In this document: positions 10,930-22,387 of the stretch, piece after piece
How the letters are laid out: each line of letters starts with the position of its first letter
How positions within the stretch are numbered: the stretch's first letter is position 1
NCBI RefSeq assembly: GCF_958298935.1
Contig: NC_084921.1
Location: forward strand, 48,471,001-48,535,000
Length of the DNA: 64,000 nt
Direction: 5' to 3'
DNA from: Phragmites australis
Lineage: Eukaryota; Streptophyta; Magnoliopsida; Poales; Poaceae
Translations under genes and position numbers: made by a program
Notes under the pieces: generated by a model
Databases searched by the model: none
The model's input: the letters and a program-made list of their open reading frames with translations, nothing else
What the model was told of the DNA's origin: nothing

Positions 10930-11351
10930 GGAAAGGAAGGAGGACGCTAGAGAGGACGGAGAGACGAACAACGAAAAAGAGGAGGACAAGAGAAAAACAA
11001 GAGGTCAGTCGAAGAACAAGAAATCACCACCCCCGATCACAAGACAATCAAGAAACCAGCTAGCTAGAACATAAGAGCCTCCTGCTCTTTGTAAACAGCT
11101 CTCCCTCGAGAACCAGATATACCCTTGAAGGATCTCCTTCAAGGATAGATATAACACTCATACAGGAGTAGGGTGTTACGCCTCCGCGCGGCCCGAACCT
11201 GTCCAAAAACCCGGTGTCCCCGCAAGCCATCGCATTTTATTTCCTTTTCCGCTCATTTCCCGTGCAAGCTTTTCTAGGATCATCCCCCCGGCCGAATCTC
11301 TAAAAAGGGGTCTCTCGGGATCCCTGCGACAGGAGTTCACTCTCCGACAGC

Positions 11352-11369
11352 TGGCGCGCCAGGTAGGGG
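11352..11369 (+). promoter_or_regulatory. Primer-binding site
   Basis: TGGCGCGCCAGGTAGGGG begins two bases after the 5' LTR, as usual for grass gypsy elements. The priming tRNA was not assigned. Confidence 0.8.
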
Positions 11370-11417
11370 GGAATATCCCTAGATTGTTTGTTTCCCTTTT
11401 TTTCTCCACAGGAAAAG

Positions 11418-11855
11418 ATGGCCGGTGGGCATCGTCTCCAGTGTTCCGGCTCCACTTCCAGTAACGGAACGCCGCCCCACGGCCAAGAGGTTTTTCCCGC
11501 CCAAGGGGATCAGGGCGCTGGGCCCATCAGCGCCGCCGCTGCCGGCGTGCTCTCTGACCCCCAGCAGATGGTCAGGGCCCCGGCCGCTAGGCCCGCCTCT
11601 GGATCACGTCGGGCGCCGCCCCGGCGCAGGCTCGCTTTTAGTGAGGCCAGCCCAGGGAGCGCCTTGCTTGCAGCGCAAGCCCTCCTCAGGCACCCTCCCA
11701 TTCAGGCCACGCCAAACACTCCGGAAGGCCGGTGGATGCAAGACATCGCCGCTTTGGTCGGCACCGCTCGCCGCCAGGTACAGGTCGAGAGTCCTCGGGG
11801 GCTGCCACTCCCGAATCCGTGGAACATCGAGCATCTCCGACGCTTCTACCCGTAG
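11418..11855 (+). CDS. Gag N-terminus fused in frame to the pol C-terminal tail
   Basis: A 145-residue reading frame starting MAGGHRLQCSGS, 68 bp after the LTR (an upstream in-frame ATG at 11388 would add ten residues). The first two thirds look like the start of a Tat-type Gag: Ser/Pro/Ala-rich, then LLAAQALLRHPPI and RWMQDIAALVGTARRQVQ. The last residues, PNPWNIEHLRRFYP followed by a stop, match the usual end of grass gypsy polyproteins (NxWNxxxLRRFYP). Everything between is absent: the nucleocapsid knuckle, protease, RT/RNase H and integrase. The join falls near residues 118-126 (after RRQVQVE). The protein has no enzymatic function. Whether it is made, or only preserves packaging sequence at the gag start, is unknown. 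The fusion reading is inference from motif recognition at both ends. Confidence 0.7.
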   Translation: MAGGHRLQCSGSTSSNGTPPHGQEVFPAQGDQGAGPISAAAAGVLSDPQQMVRAPAARPASGSRRAPPRRRLAFSEASPGSALLAAQALLRHPPIQATPNTPEGRWMQDIAALVGTARRQVQVESPRGLPLPNPWNIEHLRRFYP

Positions 11856-11989
11856 ATGGTCAAGCTCGAGGTTCAGGTTGATAAGGCCGGGGGCTTCTCC
11901 TCGCCCGAGCAATCTGGAGGCTTCGCCCCGTATGGTAAATCGCTGTCGCCCAACCTTGTAAATATCGTACATTCAGTATTTTAATAAAG

Positions 11990-13110
11990 CAATCACTATG
12001 GCGAATTATTTCTCTGGATTCCCTATGTTTAACCTGTCTGGTGAGGTGCTCGGTTGTGCGAGAAAAAGTTCGCTCTCTCGTTTTTTCCCATTGATAAAAG
12101 AATCCCAATCGGTATACATGCGAGCAGTCGCCGCTGACTTACGTCCGACGTGGTAGGCTGTGGTGTTCGGTGTCGTGACGGGCTCCCGGGCACTAACCGA
12201 GTTTCGGGGCGCTCTGAGTAATCCCATCACTCGAGCTGCTCGAGTAGGCCGGAGCTCAGGCCCTCGGAGCGGGCTGTCGGTGCTCGGTCTGGCCTGTCAT
12301 ACCCGGGCGCCACCGAACCATAGGACCTCTAGGTTATGCCTCTGTCCGCCTTTGTCTGCCGGTTCGGGTATTCGAGAGGTCTCAGGTCGAAAAAACGAGA
12401 GCAGTCTATGGCAAGTACCGCACTAACAGAGCGCACCAGACAAAGAAATTCTATATTATCTCTCTTAAGTCACAGGTCGGCAATCACAAGCAGTTCGGCC
12501 GCGAGGGCTTCAATGCCCCGGCCTCTGGTCGGCCCCAAGGGTCTTCGGGTGGTCCTACCGCCTAGGCTTGGGTGGTCGAGATCACCCGACCCTAGGAGCC
12601 TCGTATGACTCTGGGCGCTCGGGCGCCCCGTTGAAAGGATCAAGTCCCCGGGCCCCCGAGCTCGGAATCAACCCCTTCTGGGTCGGCTGGCCGGAAGGCC
12701 GACGGCTGCCCGGTGAGTGGTTATATTCAAACAAATCTGCTTTCAGTAACTTTATGTTCCCGAGTCATTCTCGGGGGCTCTCGCACTTTAATCTGCTCGG
12801 TGAGGTGGTCTCCTGGCCCGTGAACAAACCCTGCCGCGTGTCGGCCTTTTTCTAGAACGACAGAGCGGTTCGTAGAAAGGAGTACCGTGCGTGCGATAAC
12901 GTTCGACCGAAGCCCTTCGTGGTGGTCGTGGTGGTCGGTCCGCTCTTAAGGACCCCGAGCACTACCGAGTCCTCAGGTGCCCTGGGTAATCCTATCACTC
13001 GAGCTGCTCGAGTAGTCCGGAGCTCAGGCCTTGGGGGCAGGCTGTCAGTACTCGGTCCGGCCCTTTTTTGAGCCCGGGCACCACCGAACCGCGAGGACTC
13101 TTGGTCACAT
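11990..13110. repeat. Imperfect duplication in the Tat 3' non-coding region
   Basis: Blocks at about 12028-12330 and 12789-13100 share ordered words: 'ggtgaggtg-tc', 'gggcactaaccgagt' versus 'gagcactaccgagt', 'atcactcgagctgctcgag', 'cggagctcaggcc' and 'gcccgggc-ccaccgaacc'. The offset is about 768 bp. Each block has a small hairpin, ACTCGAG-ctg-CTCGAGT. No coding potential is recognised, although the stretch is GC-rich and full of chance ORFs. Confidence 0.7.
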
Positions 13111-13519
13111 TCTCGCTCGCACGCGTCTCCCTTCTACCGGCTGAGTGGTCGCAAAGTGAAAAGGTGTTCACTGGGCACGGCGTGTTCCGGGCAGGGCCGT
13201 TCTATCTCCCGAGCAGGGAGTCTGTGTCTTTGTTTCTTAAGCTAGGCAGTACGGACTCGCGAGAGCTCGAAGGCTGGCTGCGCCAACACCAGCGACCACA
13301 ACTATTTCGTTTCTCGGGGATGGGAAGGTCGGGAGCGGCCCGACTGAGTACTCCTCGGGACTTCCAGACAGAGCGCCGGAAAGAAACCTCAAGCATACAA
13401 AAGAAATTGGAGTTTCGAGCCCAAGGAAAAGCTGCCATTATATTCGCAAGACCTGGACAAAGCTTTTTCTAAAGGTTCGCTCCTACATCTGCAACAAAAA
13501 AGATAAGGGCGCCGACGGC

Positions 13520-14104
13520 CTAGTCTGCGGCAGAGGCGTCGGCTGAGTCTTCTGAGTCGTCCCCGGGGGCTGGCGATGGTGGCACCTCCCGCCTGAAGCC
13601 GGCCGCCACCGCAGAGGCGGTACTGCTAACCGCTGCCCGGGCGGCCTCCTCCTCAGCCTCGACCACTCCCTCCCGCGCCGGCTCCAGCGGGAAGTTCAGG
13701 TCCCTGCTTCGATAGCAGGCCAAGACATGCTCGGCCACGGCATGAGCCAGGCCGCGCCCCTCCCGGGCGGCGAGCTCCTGGACTGCCCAAGGCAGGGTCT
13801 CAAGGCGCTCGCAGACTTGCTGCAGCTCCAGCACTTGCCGCGCGGGGCCGTCGCCCTTCGTATCGCGCGATGTCAGCATTTTGCCAGGCGTATTTTCCTC
13901 GATCTGCGCGGCAACCGCACGGGCCGCCCGTATGATTATCACACCCCTCGGAAGTTGTATGGACACGCGTCCACTCATTTGCCCGTTGGGGTCTGCTTGA
14001 TGTCTAGAAACCGCAGGGGCCACCTCCGGAAAGCTTGCCGCGTGGCATTCGGCCCGCCTTGACCTCGGTCGCGACGAAGGGCCCATTCGCAGTCTCTGTC
14101 CCAT
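13520..14104 (-). CDS. Antisense ORF (aORF) typical of Tat-lineage gypsy elements
   Basis: A 194-codon frame opposite to gag-pol, placed between the pol end and the 3' LTR. This is where Tat-lineage elements (Retand, Grande and RIRE2-like) are known to carry an additional antisense ORF. The visible protein has an Ala/Glu-rich, probably helical part (LELQQVCERLETLPWAVQEL; AVAEHVLACYRSRDLNFPLE) and an acidic Ser/Asp C-terminal tail (DDSEDSADASAAD). The function of such proteins is not established. It starts only 28 bp from the LTR, so an N-terminal part known from longer relatives may be missing. GC-rich DNA makes long ORFs cheap; the fit of position, strand and tail is what supports it. Confidence 0.6.
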   Translation of the reverse strand: MGQRLRMGPSSRPRSRRAECHAASFPEVAPAVSRHQADPNGQMSGRVSIQLPRGVIIIRAARAVAAQIEENTPGKMLTSRDTKGDGPARQVLELQQVCERLETLPWAVQELAAREGRGLAHAVAEHVLACYRSRDLNFPLEPAREGVVEAEEEAARAAVSSTASAVAAGFRREVPPSPAPGDDSEDSADASAAD

Positions 14105-14112
14105 CGGCTGCC

Positions 14113-14131
14113 AAACGGGCCCGGGGGCTAC
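14113..14131 (+). promoter_or_regulatory. Polypurine tract region
   Basis: 'aaacgggcccgggggctac' lies directly before the 3' LTR start TGTCGG at 14132, the position of the plus-strand primer. Confidence 0.7.
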
Positions 14132-15497
14132 TGTCGGTGTATTTAGAACCAGGGGTCCCTAAGTCCCGAGGCCAAACCGGCCGCCCACCACATATCACCA
14201 CCCTGCAAGGTAAAAGCAGAGACTCGGGAGAGGGTGCTCGGGGCTGCGCGTGGCAGCCCCCGAGGACTCGGTGCCCCGAAGGTCCCTCTAAAGTGCTCGG
14301 GAGAGGGTGCTCGGGGCTGCACGTGGCAGCCCGCGAGGACTCGGTGCCCCGAAGGTCTCACTCAAGTACTCGGGAGAGGGTGCTCGGGGCTGCGCGTGGC
14401 AGCCCCCGAGGACTCGGTGCCCCGAAGGTCCCTCTAAAGTGCTCGGGAGAGGGTGCTCGGGGCTGCACGTGGCAGCCCGCGAGGACTCGGTGCCCCGAAG
14501 GTCCCCCCAAGATGCTCGGGAAATAGTGCTCGGGGCTGCACGTGGCAGCCCCCGGGGACTCGGTCCCCAGAAGGTTCGCGCAAGATCGTTCAAAGACTCA
14601 AAGGGCCCCATCGCCAGAGTGTCATCCAGTCAAGGGCCCGATGCCGCATTTAATAGGCGCGCGTGGCCTGGCATTCTGACATCCTGACATTCTCGGCTGC
14701 CCACGCCCCAGTGTCAGACCCGGCCATGCCCTGGCTGGGGGGCGTGGGTTCATTAAATGCACGGGTCCCGTCCCGTTTCCACTTGCGCACCTCGGGATAA
14801 CGTTACCAGAATCGAAGCACTCGGCCTGCCACCCTGCCCTGGCAGGAGAACAAGACAGAGTGGGCGCACCGGGCACCTCTGAGGCTGTCCGGTGGGCCTT
14901 TTTTTTTGTGGCACCCCGAAGCTTCCGCAGCGGCTAGTGGTCGAATGCGCGCCGCCTTCCTCCACCGCCCCTGTCACTTCGCCAAAATGAGATGATTAGG
15001 CCTTTCTCCGTGGCACCTGGGCATTGGCATCCCCTCTTTCCCATTCAGGATATGTCGAGGTCGGCGCATCTATAAAAGGAAAGGAAGGAGGACGCTAGAG
15101 AGGACGGAGAGACGAACAACGAAAAAGAGGAGGACAAGAGAAAAACAAGAGGTCAGTCGAAGAACAAGAAATCACCACCCCCGATCACAAGACAATCAAG
15201 AAACCAGCTAGCTAGAACATAAGAGCCTCCTGCTCTTTGTAAACAGCTCTCCCTCGAGAACCAGATATACCCTTGAAGGATCTCCTTCAAGGATAGATAT
15301 AACACTCATACAGGAGTAGGGTGTTACGCCTCCGCGCGGCCCGAACCTGTCCAAAAACCCGGTGTCCCCGCAAGCCATCGCATTTTATTTCCTTTTCCGC
15401 TCATTTCCCGTGCAAGCTTTTCTAGGATCATCCCCCCGGCCGAATCTCTAAAAAGGGGTCTCTCGGGATCCCTGCGACAGGAGTTCACTCTCCGACA
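14132..15497 (+). repeat. 3' LTR of the Tat-lineage element
   Basis: Same length (1366 bp) and content as the 5' LTR, with one visible difference (A at 14610). Followed by the target duplicate AGTAC. Confidence 0.97.
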
Positions 15498-15502
15498 AGT
15501 AC

Positions 15503-18445
15503 CCATAGGGAGGATGTAGTATCCCTTGATATTGTATTAGTGGATGCAATGGTCTACTAAACAAAAATCCTTCTATATCTTGTTGAAAGCCCGAATAAGT
15601 TCTATATAGACTATGAGAATTCAGTGTGATTTTTAACTCATGTCTGGTGTATATGATATTATTTGATGATTGTCAATGTAATACATATGGCAGCACAATA
15701 TTGGGCTAATGATATTTCTAGAAATAATATGGAGACTTTTTAGAGGTCCATTTGTCTCAGTGAGTTTAAAATTGATTCCCATGAATTTGTTGGCCTCAAT
15801 GGGTTAGATGTATAGTTTAGCCAAATATTTGAGAATTTGATATTATGGTCGTTATTCTAGAAATAGTTTTTGCCTTTGTTGGGTCTATTAGGTTTCTGCT
15901 TGTCATATGACCAATAGTATTGTAAATTCCCATGAACGTGAAGTCCTCATAAACAAATGAGCGAGCATCTGCTTATGTTTTGGGAAGTAATACATTATTT
16001 GTTGATCACTCATTGAGGGAGTTGCAAATAATAGGTGGATATTTCTCCGTTGAATACTCAATTTTTTAGAAATTCGAGTAAAGGAGATGCAATAAAAATG
16101 CAAAATTATGTGTGTGGAAGTTTTAGGAATGACTGAGCATTTGGATTGTGGTTGGGCTATGGTGACATTGAGGCCACATACCCCTATGTGGGATAATCAG
16201 TCCCATCCATTGCAAGTTCAAAAAATTCAGACATGTTAGCAATGTACTACATGAGGTGATCATGTATTCATTGAATTTACTATGAGAGTAAATTGAGTAG
16301 AATGACTGTGCAATATTTTGGAGTCAAGGTGATACTTGATTATTGATGAGCCCTTCTATAAAGAACATTGCTAATGTTTTTGGACCCCATTCCTGAGGAA
16401 ATAGGAGATGTGTGAGTCATTGCCAAAACTATAGGCTCCATGTAATAAATGATAGAAGGTATTCACCAAAATATGTTGCACATTTGCTATTTATTTGAGC
16501 AAAATTGAGGTTTAAACAATTTTGAATTCAAGATGAGTCTTGAATTGACATGTGCAAAATTTGTAAAGTCAAGATGGGTCTTGAATTACAAGTAATGTAG
16601 ACTTCATATTGGATAGGCGATAAAATCGCTACTAATATCCGGAGTGAACAATAGTCACTACCAAGATACAGTCTTTATCATTATGTAGCAGTGTGTTAAC
16701 ACATTGAAGGTAGACACCAAAATGTATAAACCTCACAATAGTGGGTGAGAGACTCATTGATATGGGCATAGTCTAAAAACGATATAGTTGCAATAGATGC
16801 CTTAGTCTCCACTACCTTGTGTTATGCTAGTAGGAATATTGGTGATCACGTTGAAGGTAGACACCATATCGGGAGAACATGGTGCAGACCCATAGTAGCA
16901 GGTGAGAGACTCACTACTATAGGCATAATTTGGTATAGTTGCAATAGATATGTTAGCCTCCACTTCCTTGTGTTATCCCAATATTAAAGGAGGAAATTAA
17001 ATGAAATATTTTTGCATTTAATTATGTTGTTCATTTAAGCAAATAAGGCTTAAATAATACATGAAAACAGAATCTTTTGAATTGCAATTAACTGCAATCA
17101 TGAAATGAAATATGTAATGAAATTTCTCATTTATAGAATATTGCACAATGTTGGTATTACTGAGGTAATATATGTTTGGTTCCTGATGACCTGATGGTCT
17201 GAAAATAAAAATGCATATTATTGAGAATACAAGAAAGCATACAAATAGAACACAATAGAATTTTATAAACTATAGGGTCTTGAATGTGAATTTATATGAG
17301 GTATACTCAAGTTAGTGCAATAGTACATATCACGATGCAATTTCTGAGGACCAGTGGGTCTGAAATGAATATTTACATGAGGTAAATATTGTGCATCGCA
17401 ATTTATCTTAAACCTGAGGTCTTAAATAATAAATGTACTAGATATGTAGCACTATTTAAATGGATGATGTTGTAATTACCCAAAAATCTAGGTTTTCTTA
17501 AAATGGTAATGTGACTATCAATTGTCTATGTTGGATAATTGTGACCATCAAACTCTTTGCTGACCATTGTGTTCTACATGGATTTGATCATAGATTTAAT
17601 TAATTTACCATGAGTAAATTAAAAATCATTACGGTAATATTGTGATGCAAAATTTGTAATGTCAAGATGAGTCTTAAATTACATAGTGTATACCTTAATT
17701 ATGTAGCTAAGACGTTAGAGATAGTCACCAAAATTGGTGTAGATCTCCCAGTAGTAGAAAACATAATCTGACATATTTTAGTAGATGCTTATATTTCTAT
17801 TACCTTGTGTTATGCTAAGTAGAATATTTGCAAGAGCACATTGAAAATAGTCACCATGTCTGTATGACATGATGTAGACCTCACAATAGTGGAAGCATAA
17901 TCTGCAAATGTGCAGTAGATATCTTGTTTCCACTACCTTGTGTTTCTCAAATATTAAATGAGGTACTCACTAGAAATGATTTGGCATGTAATTCTGCTTG
18001 AATTAAGTGCTTTGAACGTGTGAGCATATTGAGCTTAATTAAGGTGAATTTAGAATATAAATTTTGCAAGAAATAAACTTAATTGCAAAATTTAGAGGAG
18101 TGTGCCATTGGCCTAGGGACGGACATGTCTGCCGCTCTGGTTGAGGGTTCCTAATTTGTGGTGGGTGTCGTGTCGCTTACCTGGTCGAGGACGACCATCA
18201 GGATCGAGGGTGCCACGAGCGTGGGTGAGCAGTGACGAAGACGACGTACACTGTGGGGATGTCGACGTTGGCATTGTTGTAGTGACCGGTGTCGTGATCA
18301 CGGGCGATACAAATGCGTCGTCGTCGCAGCCATGGTTACCGGGAATAAGAAGGATGTCATATCCTCCAAAGTGACCATGTGAATCTTTCTGGTGTCGAAG
18401 CAACAAAGCCTTGATTTTTGTTTGTGTTTGAGGCTGAAGAATCTC
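15503..18445 (-). mobile_element. Copia leader/gag-side remnant with repeated blocks
   Basis: This AT-rich stretch resumes the outer copia after the Tat insertion. No protein could be recognised. Blocks recur: 'ttgaaggtagacaccaaaat' and relatives with 'ccactaccttgtgttatg' at about 16660-16830, 16850-17000, 17695-17830 and 17835-17970; and 'tttgtaaagtcaagatgggt' versus 'tttgtaatgtcaagatgagt' at 16556 and 17650. The larger block spanning 16550-17010 is therefore duplicated at 17640-17975. The GC-rich end at 18110-18400 has minus ORFs of up to 97 codons that I do not support as genes; it resembles a spacer between leader and LTR. Confidence 0.45.
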
Positions 18446-21400
18446 TGTAACATCCTGAGTTTTAGCATGTAAATTAATTTCAAAATTACCTCTAAATTAA
18501 AAAATTCTAATTATTTAGACTAATATAAAATCAAGAAATATATATTTGAAGTATATATACTCGTATGTATTATTTGGGCTAGGTATTCCAAATAGCACCA
18601 AGGCAATTTCTGAATTAATCTCTGCTTTAAATTGGTTCATGTGCTTTGGTTTGAGATCTTTATGGTTCTTTGTGTGGAGATTTGAATTTGAATGTCCCTT
18701 AAATTCAAATCTACTATTAGATTCTATTCAACTCAAAACCCAATTCAAATTCAAATCCCTTGATTCAAATCATCTTAGGAAGCTTAAGATTCAAGTTCAA
18801 ATCATAATTCAAATATGTTTAATTGAATTGATCTCAATCTAAAGTCAAATTCGAATTCAAATGACACATTTGAATTTAATCCCAAAACAAAAATTTCTTT
18901 CCTCTTCTCTTATTCACTCTGGGCTCAATCTCTCTCTCCCTCTGTATTTTGGCCCAAGCGTTGGCCTGGCTCCCTCTTCTCTCTCTCTCTCTCTCTCTCC
19001 CGCGCGCGCTCGGCCTAGCTCTCGTGCCAGCGCAACTTCCTCTCCTCTCTCTCCTGTGAGTGCTTGGCCGTCCGCGTGTCCACACGTCACCCATCTGCGT
19101 CGCACCTGCGCCTCTACCCCCTTTCTTCTCCCTCCATCACGACACACCCGTCGTCAGTAAATATCCCACGCACCCAACCGACTCCACGATCTCTGCTCTC
19201 TCTTCTCTCTCGCTCTCTCTGCTGCCCATGCTCACGCACCCATATCCCGCCACCGCGCGACTTCTGCGTCCACGCCACGCGAAATATGGTGGGCGCCGCT
19301 TCACCACCTCACCATCGCGCTACCGTCGACGATCGCACGACGTCATGCGCTGCATCGCCTTACTGTGCTCCCTCTCCCTCTATAAATAGAGCCATTTGGC
19401 CTCTCTCTCTCTCTATTTCCCAAATATCCGCCACAGCTCATGCCACCGCGCCATTCTCTCCGCCGTAACTCCACCATCACCGACCTACCACCACGTGCTA
19501 CCGAGGAGGCTCAGGACCTTGCCATCATCCCCATGCCACCGTCCGTTCGCTGGAAGCCCGACGGGAGCCCGCCTATGTCAGTAGCCAAATAGCGCCGCTA
19601 TCGGCTCTTCGACGAATCACGGGCCGCCGCCCCGCCCGTCGCCGTTCTTGCGCTCTGTGAGCTTCCTAGTCCCCTCGTGTGTCCGTGTAGATAGCACGTC
19701 ACCGCCCCCCAGTCCTTTCTTGCTCATTTTGTCATGCGCCGCCGTGTGTTGCCTTCTGCCGTCATGCTTTTTCTCATCACCGGTGTGCTCGTGCTCCATG
19801 TGTATGGCTGGCCTTCGTGCTGTGTTGCCTAGGGGCCTCAAGCCCCGATTATTTGCAGGTTGGCACCTCCCAGTGCACGGGAGGTGATTCCCTTTTGCCC
19901 GTGCCGCTGCCCTCTCCTTCGACCGTCGTCTGGTGCTGTTCTCACCACCGGCCACTATCGATGAGCCGCTAGACGTGTTCCCTGTAGTGCCTAGGTTGCT
20001 GGCGTGAGCATCCCGTTGAAGAACTCCGATGGGGGGGGGCGTCTCCGGCGAACTCCCTCGTGAGCCAAATCTTCATCCCCTCTGCCGCTCGCGCGCTCGC
20101 GTGGATCGGCTAATGGGCCGTAGCTCGACCTGGCCAAGTGGGCTAAGGCACGGCCCAGTGGCTGGCTGGCCAGCCTGGTTGGCCCAGCAGCCCAGTGGTC
20201 GCGCCCCGTGGGCCGGTCCAATTTCCAAGCCCATTAACCGGTCAGCCCAACCCGAGTGGGCCAGTACTATGTAGCCTAATACTGTGCAGCCTAAGCCCGA
20301 CTCGGCCCATCTAGGCCTGGACCTGGCCCAATCTGAGCCCAATTTGATCCAACAAGTTATTGTTCATGCGGGTCCTACCGAGTCACTGCTCATGTGGGCC
20401 CAGGTTACTGTTCAATGGGCCCCACCTCTAGGTCCCACCTATGAATAGTGTTATTTCATAATTTTCTGATTTAATTTTTGATTAAATCTTTCAGGAGCCA
20501 TAACTTCTCTATTCTGGCTCCGATTTCGGTGATTCTTTCGCTGAAATTAATTTAAAATCAAGATCTACTCATCTATCACATTGAGATATATATTAGGGCA
20601 CATTTTACTTTCCATTTTGTGTTATTTGATTCTTCTCTTGTATAGCTGTTATTGATCGTAGTTGCAATTGCAGAGCAACCAGAGTTCTGCGAGTGCTGCG
20701 CGGGAAGTGTTAGGAGCGAGGAGGATCTCTACTACAACCAAGAATTCAAAGAGAAATTCGGAGAAGGCAAGTCCTATCTCCTTGATCATATTGAACCTAT
20801 GTTTTCAAATAATCTACATGATCAACTTAAAACTAGACTTATATCGCATGTGCTATATATTGCGCTTTTACAAACTGCTTGTAGTAGTTAATCCTATTAA
20901 ACACTTACCATGACATAAATGTTATCATCCAAAACACATATCACCCTATAATTACCTGTTGTTATCTATATTAATGATAGACGACGTCTTGATATCTAGC
21001 ATGCTTAGGATTGAACACGTCTCCTCGGAGACATCGCTTTTAAAACTCCTCTCCTCGGAGATAAGATTTGTTGTTATCAATGATAACTCATATACCATGA
21101 ATCCTTGATGTCTGTGAATTTTATGATGGTTGTGAAATCCTTGATGTCGTATGGGATATGGTGGAAGATGTGTAAAAATAGGTGAAAACTGTTTTGACAG
21201 GGGCATGTAGAGTAGTACTCTAGACAATGATGCTCTTGGGGGCTTGAGTTACCTTTGTGGTATTTATTGCTAGAAGATACCTGCCCTGGCTGTTTAAGAA
21301 CCGAGTCATTTCGCAGTCATTCCTTAGCAACCCCATGCAACCATGCGTCCTGAATGTGCAAGACTTGATTTATCCTTCATTGGACTGAGTTGGAGGTGCT

Positions 21401-22319
21401 AGTATCGGCCTAGGCTTAAAAAGGAGATTGGCCTTCGATACATGGACTCTGGTGTTTGGGGGTAAATCTCGTAGAAAAGCCCGACATAAAAGGTGTTTGG
21501 AGAGTTTTGGTATGATTCGCTCCTCTTTTGCAGCAGTTGGAGGCTGAGCATACTGCACGGGTAAAGCTGTGCAAACTCTGCAGAGTGTAAATCTATTCGA
21601 ATAGTCGTCCACGATCATGGATATGCGAAGGCAGAACCTTTTTGACTAGACTCTGGTGCGTGTGTTTTGATGAGTGAGTGTGTGGACTAGATGTTTGTGT
21701 GATGAGGTTGCAGGCTAAATCCGACAGGATCTGTGTGGTACTAGAGGTACACCAGATGTGATGAAAGGTACTGCAGAGTGAGGTGTCGCCCCTCCCAGGA
21801 TCAAGAAACCCCCAGATATAGCTTGTTACCTGGTTTTAAACTATTTAAACTGTTTTAAAGTTAATCATAGATGATATAATTGAATACCTGCATAAACTAG
21901 TTTACGCTTAAAACTATACCGTAAAGCCTTATCCTTGAATCACCCTTTTATGCATCTATCAATTTCTTGAAGTAGTATAGGGCTTGCTGAGTACCTTTCA
22001 TACTCATTCTTGATGTCATTCAGATGAGAAAGCCGATACTGACTTCGTCGGAGGTGAAGGCAAGGATGAAGAATAGTCTTAGAAGTCGCGCCCGCACCCT
22101 AAGCTGCTTGTGGTTTGGGCTTTTGCTTTCTGCTCTGTTTTGTTGGCCTCTTGACAAAGTTTATATACAGTATGGTTTGTAAACCTTTTGTACTCTGAAT
22201 CATAATATTTATGTACGAAGTTTGATTGTGATACTACTACTTTTATACTATGCATATCAGCTACTTGATCCAGGGACTGATACAGGAGGTACATGAGATC
22301 CCGGGTTTGGGGTATTATA
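18446..22319 (+). mobile_element. Solo LTR of a Ty3/gypsy element, 3874 bp
   Basis: Begins TGTAACATCCTGAGTTTTAG and ends 'cgggtttggggtattata', a decayed form of the usual GTTACA end of large chromovirus-type grass LTRs. The flanks are ATCTC (18441-18445) and GTCTC (22320-22324), a 5-bp target duplication with one change. Inside are a (CT)n run (18978-19006), a TATAAATA box at 19381, a GC-rich block (19000-20460) and a 'gaaggcaagtcctat' block near 20763 of the kind common in such LTRs. No internal domain is present, so it probably arose by LTR-LTR recombination. The many ORFs inside have no recognisable products. Confidence 0.7.
19381..19389 (+). promoter_or_regulatory. TATA box of the solo LTR
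   Basis: 'ctctataaatagagcc', preceded by CT-rich DNA, gives a TATAAATA element about 935 bp into the LTR. It could start readthrough transcription into neighbouring DNA. Confidence 0.5.
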
Positions 22320-22387
22320 GTCTCTATTCTTCCTTATGGCTGATTAGCGGTGTAAGAGCAAGTGCATGGTAATGTATTACAGGTAGT

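Larger units (their letters stand above)
9984..11349 (+). repeat. 5' LTR of the Tat-lineage element
   Basis: Begins TGTCGGTGTATTTAG and ends CTCTCCGACA. It matches the 3' LTR at every position I compared except 10462 (G here, A at 14610), a change at a CpG. It contains five 73-bp tandem repeats (10072-10437) and a TATAAAA box at 10923. Overlapping GC-rich ORFs on both strands here are repeat artefacts. Confidence 0.97.
9979..15502. mobile_element. Young non-autonomous Ty3/gypsy (Tat-lineage) LTR retrotransposon
   Basis: A complete insertion: a 5-bp target duplication AGTAC at 9979-9983 and 15498-15502, two 1366-bp LTRs (9984-11349 and 14132-15497), a primer site, a short internal region of 2782 bp and a purine-rich tract. 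The internal region carries the beginning of gag joined to the end of pol, plus an antisense ORF, and has no protease, RT or integrase. It must therefore have relied on a related autonomous element. It sits inside the decayed copia. Its GC content is far higher than that of its surroundings. Confidence 0.95.

Noticed and set aside
18861..20342. Cluster of ORFs of 72-134 codons in the solo LTR
   Set aside because: Low-complexity Ser/Pro/Arg translations of CT- and GC-rich LTR sequence; the region is explained by the LTR.
20652..20913. 79- and 83-codon ORFs with a plausible-looking acidic start
   Set aside because: They overlap a conserved non-coding block of large grass gypsy LTRs and overlap each other in two frames.
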